Source: CAYLXC01 sp964387865
Lineage (GTDB): Bacteria > Patescibacteriota > Microgenomatia > Daviesbacterales > UBA10151
Reading direction: 5' to 3'
DNA: 8,881 nucleotides
Assembly: GCA_964387865.1 (NCBI GenBank)
Contig: CAYLXC010000030.1
Span: forward strand, 1-8,881
In this document: in pieces, positions 5,632 through 8,881 of the stretch
How the letters are laid out: every line of letters begins with the position of its first letter
How positions within the stretch are numbered: position 1 is the first letter of the stretch
Program-made: the position numbers and the translations under genes
Notes under the pieces: model-generated
The model's input: the letters and a program-made list of their open reading frames with translations, nothing else
What the model was told of the DNA's origin: nothing
The model's database searches: none

Positions 5632-6169
5632 CAGATTTGAGATTTTGAAGAATATATCTTAACTCATCTCTCCCCCAAGGAGTAAATTTTACTTTTTTAT
5701 CATTATTCTCAAGCATATTACTTATTTTTCTTAAAGATATAAATTTTCCTTGCCGTATTTCTTGGTGATTGATCTTCGGAATTTTTTCAGAGAATGCAAG
5801 ATAGAGCTTAACAAATTCATAATCTTTAATAAGCCTATTATTCCTTTTATATTCGCTTTTTTGAATATGGCCTCCTCTTATAAGTTTAATTGAAACCCCA
5901 ATTACAGATAATTCTTCCTCAAGTCCTCTAAATGCCGCTTTTCTGAAGCTTTCTCCTCGCATAACATGCTCTCCAACGCTGGTATCCCAATATAAAGGAA
6001 AAGCAGCTTTATTTATACTTCTTTGTTGAATGTATATTTCCCCTTTAGAGTTTACCAAAATAATATTAACAGCTGGGTGTAGAATTCCTTCCATAAAGGC
6101 AACCTGCCTTGTAGTTTGTCCAACAATAATGCCATTTTCATCAATAATATCAATAAATTCATCGTCCAT
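5612..6169 (-). CDS. Nudix hydrolase, YfcD/IDI-like
   Basis: This 185-residue protein starts DEFIDIIDENGIIVG, the N-terminal pattern shared by YfcD-type Nudix proteins and IDI. A Nudix-like box runs 66-89 (GEHVMRGES, then AAFRGLEEELSV). The metal-binding E85-E86 pair is kept, but the first glycine is shifted or replaced (E67), the Glu after Arg is Gly82, and the late Gly is Ser88. IDI residues are mostly absent: the position of C67 is Gly and that of H25 is Ala. FTPWGRDEL near the C-terminus also recalls YfcD. A diphosphate-bond hydrolase of unknown substrate is most likely. ATG lies 2 bases after the stop of the ThiL-like gene (TAATTATG on the minus strand), so translation is probably coupled. 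Its base composition is very A+T-rich. Confidence 0.82.
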   Translation of the reverse strand: MDDEFIDIIDENGIIVGQTTRQVAFMEGILHPAVNIILVNSKGEIYIQQRSINKAAFPLYWDTSVGEHVMRGESFRKAAFRGLEEELSVIGVSIKLIRGGHIQKSEYKRNNRLIKDYEFVKLYLAFSEKIPKINHQEIRQGKFISLRKISNMLENNDKKVKFTPWGRDELRYILQNLKSVKRLTH

Positions 6170-6171
6170 AA

Positions 6172-7137
6172 TTAAGTGAATAGTCGCGACTCCCGAAAAT
6201 TATGACTAAAGCCTGTAACAGTTGGAGGGACAATTTCTTTGTCCAACTGGATCTTTATTCCTGGTTCACTTGTAACTTCCCCAATCCAATGTAATGATAT
6301 ACCTTCATTTTCCAAAGTTCGTTCTAAAGAACTTGATTTGGAAGAGCTGACAGTGAAAAGTAGTTCTAAATCCCCGCCTGGTTGCGAAGCAAGTATGTAA
6401 TTAGGTATATCTTTTATCTTGATACGCTCTCTGTAGTAGTCGACTGGAAGGGAAGCGTCGTCTATTAAGAAACCTAGATTTAGTGGTGAAGTATCACATA
6501 ATCCTTTTATGAGTCCGTCTGGAAGATCAATACAACTAGTAACACCTTTAAGATTAGATAGAATCTTACCCAATCTAATAGGTGCTGGCTGCCTAAGCAT
6601 TCTGTTAAAATCAACTTTTTCTTTGTTTGTATACTGACTGTACCCAAAATTATATCGGTCCAAGATTCCACTCACAGCTACCAAATCACCTTTGTTAGCT
6701 TGATGTCTTCGTAATACCCTATTAGGCTTAGCTAATCCTATGCTAACAACAGACAAGCTCAATTCAGAAACTCCAGCATTCGTATCACCACCTAATATAA
6801 AGGTTCCAGCTTCCAGTGCAGCTTGGTTTACACCTTCATATATTTCAACCACTTTATTATCAAAAGTTCTTGGTATGGAAACCGATACCAATATTCCCAA
6901 AGGATCCCCTCCACATGCGGCAATATCGCTCAAACCAAGACTTGCTGAGAAATAACCTATTTCTTGTGGCGGAGCCTCTGATGGAAAGTCCATACCTTCT
7001 GAAGAGGTGTCTACTGAAATAAGTAAAGTCTTCTCACTAAGTTCGATTATCTCACAATCCTCATCAAGCCATGTTTTAAGATATGGAGGTTTTTTTAAGA
7101 AACCACGAAGATAGTCAATTAATTCACGTTCATTCAC
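6172..7137 (-). CDS. ThiL-like (thiamine-monophosphate kinase / PurM-fold) protein
   Basis: This 321-residue protein follows the ThiL order of motifs: an acidic DEDC (25-28, for the usual GDDC), SVDT (41-44), GLSDIAACGGDP (68-79), ILGGDT (114-119), DLPDGL (204-209, usual DLSDGL), PGGDLELLFTV (253-263, usual GGEDYELLFT, one residue shorter) and GFSHNF near the end. ThiL phosphorylates thiamine monophosphate to the diphosphate using ATP and Mg. The Asp ligands are mostly kept, but the Ser-to-Pro change and altered GGEDYE segment leave the substrate in doubt. No other thiamine gene is in the window; neighbours are IspH, IPK and Nudix genes. The start is GTG at 7137; the nearby ATG (7133-7131) is out of frame. 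A TATAAT box lies 9 bases upstream. The gene is less A+T-rich than the flanking Nudix gene. Confidence 0.8.
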   Translation of the reverse strand: MNERELIDYLRGFLKKPPYLKTWLDEDCEIIELSEKTLLISVDTSSEGMDFPSEAPPQEIGYFSASLGLSDIAACGGDPLGILVSVSIPRTFDNKVVEIYEGVNQAALEAGTFILGGDTNAGVSELSLSVVSIGLAKPNRVLRRHQANKGDLVAVSGILDRYNFGYSQYTNKEKVDFNRMLRQPAPIRLGKILSNLKGVTSCIDLPDGLIKGLCDTSPLNLGFLIDDASLPVDYYRERIKIKDIPNYILASQPGGDLELLFTVSSSKSSSLERTLENEGISLHWIGEVTSEPGIKIQLDKEIVPPTVTGFSHNFRESRLFT

Positions 7138-7146
7138 AGAGTAAAG

Positions 7147-7177
7147 ATTATACCAAAAGAATGAAATTATTGTTCAA
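7147..7177 (-). promoter_or_regulatory. Promoter for the ThiL-like gene
   Basis: On the minus strand a perfect TATAAT (7152-7147) lies 9 bases before the GTG start at 7137. TGAACA (7176-7171), four of six matches to TTGACA, is 18 bp upstream, within TTGAACA. The transcript would start near 7140, so the mRNA would be almost leaderless; no Shine-Dalgarno is seen. This splits the minus-strand run into ipk-ispH and thiL-like-nudix units, although read-through is possible. Confidence 0.6.
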
Positions 7178-7224
7178 AAGATTAAGTGGCGGCTCGATGA
7201 TATAGGGTAGGCAATTGCATTGAC

Positions 7225-8184
7225 CTAGGGGTGAGGTGGAAGTCGGGGCGGGACAAAATGAATTCTACTTTCATTTGCTACTTTTACATACTCCACTTCC
7301 GTGCTGCCCCATGCTTTAAACCAGCAAACTACTTCATCAAATATATTTTCCGGAACGGAAGCACCTGAAGTCAAACCTACAACTTTGTAGGAAGTGAAAT
7401 CATCTGGTTTTAGCGAAGAAACATCATCTACAAAAAAACCAGAAGCATTGTTTTGTAACGTTACTTCATACAATCTTTTGGAATTGGAGCTTGAGGGGGA
7501 TCCAACTACGACAACAACCTCTGCTCCTTCTCTGATCACTTCCTTTATGCCAGTTTGTCTATTTTGTGTAGCGAAGCATATATCAGAAGTTGGCGGTTGT
7601 ACAACATTGGGAAATCTTCTAAAAACTGCTTCTCTAATTCTAGCTGTATCATCCATGGAGAGAGTAGTTTGATTTATTAAAGCAAGTCGATCTGGATTCT
7701 CAACTTCTATTTTTTCAACATCTTCTTCTGTTTCAATTAGTCTTATTCGTGGGGCATGACCTAGGGTTCCAATCGTTTCATCATGATTGGCATGACCGAT
7801 ATACAAGACAGTTTTATCGTCGGCGAGGAATCTCATAGCTTCTGTGTGAGTTTTAGCAACCAGAGGGCAAGTTGCATCAATAACTCTCATTCTTCTTTGC
7901 TGGGCAAGATCTCTTATTTGAGGGGATACCCCATGTGCGCTAAAAAGTAGGACGGAACCTTCTGGGACTTCATCTATTGTGTTAACAAAAACTACGCCTC
8001 TTTGTCTAAAACCCTCAGCTACATGATTATTGTGAATAATTTCATGATAACTATATACTGTTTCACCTGGACTAGCTTCTATTGTCTGGTTTAGTGCATC
8101 TACAGCTCTTACAACTCCCGCACAAAATCCCCTAGGAGAGGCAAGTAATAATTTTTGTGGCCAATTTCGTAACGTTTCAGCCAT
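7225..8184 (-). CDS. ispH: 4-hydroxy-3-methylbut-2-enyl diphosphate reductase
   Basis: IspH (LytB) is the last enzyme of the MEP pathway, reducing HMBPP to IPP and DMAPP with a 4Fe-4S cluster. All key residues of the E. coli enzyme can be placed by eye: cluster cysteines C21 (PRGFCAGV), C106 (ATCP) and C203 (DICFATQNRQ); H51 (HEIIHN), H84 (SAHG), H134 and E136 (GHANHDE), QTTLS (172-176), SSN (232-234) and S276 (TSGAS). At 319 residues it is about normal length. The segment GHANHDETIGT differs from the usual GHxGHPEVEGT but keeps His and Glu. The N-terminus carries about nine extra residues before the first strand. It lies 47 bases downstream of ipk with its own TATAAT box. It is less A+T-rich than its neighbours (two 60-base lines counted at 45% and 48% G+C). 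Confidence 0.96.
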   Translation of the reverse strand: MAETLRNWPQKLLLASPRGFCAGVVRAVDALNQTIEASPGETVYSYHEIIHNNHVAEGFRQRGVVFVNTIDEVPEGSVLLFSAHGVSPQIRDLAQQRRMRVIDATCPLVAKTHTEAMRFLADDKTVLYIGHANHDETIGTLGHAPRIRLIETEEDVEKIEVENPDRLALINQTTLSMDDTARIREAVFRRFPNVVQPPTSDICFATQNRQTGIKEVIREGAEVVVVVGSPSSSNSKRLYEVTLQNNASGFFVDDVSSLKPDDFTSYKVVGLTSGASVPENIFDEVVCWFKAWGSTEVEYVKVANESRIHFVPPRLPPHP

Positions 8185-8202
8185 TTTGTTTGAGCAAGTA
8201 AG

Positions 8203-8208
8203 ATTATA
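8203..8208 (-). promoter_or_regulatory. -10 box upstream of ispH
   Basis: A perfect TATAAT on the minus strand (8208-8203) lies 18 bases before the ispH ATG at 8184, predicting a short leader of roughly 12 bases. No good -35 box is found at the expected distance; that place is taken by the inverted repeat at 8220-8232, which could mean regulated or activator-dependent expression (inference). Confidence 0.45.
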
Positions 8209-8219
8209 ATACTATAATT

Positions 8220-8232
8220 GCACAAATTGTGC
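8220..8232. promoter_or_regulatory. Perfect inverted repeat, candidate operator for ispH
   Basis: GCACAA (8220-8225), one central A (8226) and TTGTGC (8227-8232) form a perfect 13-base inverted repeat. It lies about 11 bases upstream of the TATAAT box of ispH, overlapping the -35 region and touching the ipk stop codon. No T-run follows, so a regulator binding site is more likely than a terminator. Confidence 0.4.
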
Positions 8233-8881
8233 TAATCAAAAACAATCCTTGTTATGTTTCCTCTTTGATGAATTATCCTCATAAGATTTTTCAGGCTTAA
8301 GCCTTTTGCAATATAAACGGGAATTCCTAATAAATACTTCTTAATATACAGAATCTTTCCATACATTTCTCCTGTCACATCATCTCTTCCTGTAGGGGAT
8401 AGGCCTTTTAAAATCTTGTTTAAATTTCGATTGTTAATTTCAGAAATGAGTTTGGCTTTAGGATTTTTCCTGGGATCAGAATCAAAAATTCCATCAACAT
8501 CAGATAAAAATATCACTTTATCAGCCTTAAGTTTTTGAGCCAGATAACAAACAATGGTATCCCCTGAAAGCACAGAACAACCCCACTTATCATCTAGCAC
8601 CACGTCACCAAACAAAACTGGTATTTGATTATTCTCAAGATAGCTTTTTATTATTTCTATATTAAAATCCGTTAATTTTCCAGCTGATTGGGTAATAAAG
8701 GTATGCGAAATTATGCTTACAGCCTTTAATTTAGCTCTAAGTAAATGCCCCATAATTTTGTTATTTAGCCCTATCATATTTCTTGTAACCAGGCTAAATC
8801 CTAGGATTTGCTTTTCTGTTTTCATACCGCGGTGAAGATCATATTTTTTGACAAGTCCATGAGCAAAAGAACCAGCTCCGT
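8232..8881 (-). CDS. Isopentenyl phosphate kinase (5' end outside window)
   Basis: IPK converts isopentenyl phosphate to IPP with ATP, the last step of the archaeal alternative mevalonate pathway. The frame stays open to the right edge, and codons before the ATG at 8825 read GAGSFAHGLVKKYDLHRG, matching the family's GGGSFGHxxAKKY segment with its catalytic histidine, so that ATG is internal. Downstream, IPVLFGDVVLDD, SVLSGDTIVCYLA, KVIFLSDVDGIFDSDP and DVTGEMYGKI are amino-acid-kinase-fold motifs specific enough to favour IPK over acetylglutamate or aspartate kinases. About 216 residues are visible; some 40-50 N-terminal residues with the first Lys/Gly-rich loop are missing. It lies just upstream of ispH on the same strand. 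The adjacency of an archaeal-type kinase to a MEP-pathway enzyme is unusual. Codon choice is A+T-rich, unlike ispH. Confidence 0.88.
   Translation of the reverse strand, partial: GAGSFAHGLVKKYDLHRGMKTEKQILGFSLVTRNMIGLNNKIMGHLLRAKLKAVSIISHTFITQSAGKLTDFNIEIIKSYLENNQIPVLFGDVVLDDKWGCSVLSGDTIVCYLAQKLKADKVIFLSDVDGIFDSDPRKNPKAKLISEINNRNLNKILKGLSPTGRDDVTGEMYGKILYIKKYLLGIPVYIAKGLSLKNLMRIIHQRGNITRIVFD

Noticed and set aside
6182..6191. Palindrome AGTCGCGACT near the 3' end of the ThiL-like gene
   Set aside because: It is only 10 bases with no loop or flanking repeats; chance or a restriction-type site is as likely as an element.
6740..7022. Plus-strand frames inside the ThiL-like gene
   Set aside because: They have no family motif and are fully covered by the conserved minus-strand ThiL motifs.
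7208..7227. Stem TAGGCAAT / ATTG-A-CCTA as an ispH terminator
   Set aside because: The 8-bp stem has a bulge, a 3-nt loop and no T-run on the minus strand.
7394..7672. Plus-strand 92-residue frame inside ispH
   Set aside because: It is a shadow of the IspH coding strand; the minus-strand protein has every catalytic residue.
8232..8825. IPK starting at ATG 8825
   Set aside because: The frame upstream encodes the conserved GSFAH segment of the family, so the gene extends past the window edge.

Overview
The window looks like part of a bacterial chromosome from the Candidate Phyla Radiation, most likely a Microgenomates-type lineage (inference). The DNA is A+T-rich and genes are packed with overlaps of 1 to 26 bases or gaps of a few bases. 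A bacterial-type peptidyl-tRNA hydrolase and IspH sit beside genes better known from archaea: an EndoQ-like nuclease end and an isopentenyl phosphate kinase. No rRNA, tRNA, CRISPR array or insertion sequence was seen. A run of exactly 100 N (3096-3195) is a scaffold gap, so the open frame running through it should not be trusted.

Left half, plus strand (1-5631). A tight run holds the C-terminus of an EndoQ/PHP-type nuclease (cut by the window edge), a COG1926-type phosphoribosyltransferase, an inositol-monophosphatase-family phosphatase and peptidyl-tRNA hydrolase. A good sigma-70-like promoter then precedes a membrane-anchored DsbA-like protein whose thioredoxin-fold halves appear in reversed order. 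The gap follows, then a DUF3105 domain, a ZIP-family metal transporter, an IDI-like Nudix protein lacking the catalytic cysteine, and a SAM-dependent methyltransferase.

Right half, minus strand (8881-5612, read leftward). Isopentenyl phosphate kinase (5' end outside the window) is followed by IspH, a ThiL-like PurM-fold kinase and a second Nudix protein. The two gene runs converge and overlap tail to tail by 20 bases.

The most interesting theme is isoprenoid precursor and phosphate/diphosphate chemistry. IspH makes IPP and DMAPP from HMBPP, and IPK makes IPP from isopentenyl phosphate. Two Nudix proteins (one IDI-like, one YfcD/IDI-like) and a ThiL-like monophosphate kinase are close by. IPK next to IspH, with two atypical Nudix proteins, could be an unusual precursor-balancing or salvage module (inference). 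The second notable theme is structure inside genes: three plus-strand genes each contain a palindromic segment that is translated in frame, like Rickettsia palindromic elements. Regulatory sites include two promoters that would give almost leaderless transcripts, a perfect inverted repeat upstream of ispH, and a four-copy 7-bp tandem repeat that supplies the start codon of the IDI-like gene.
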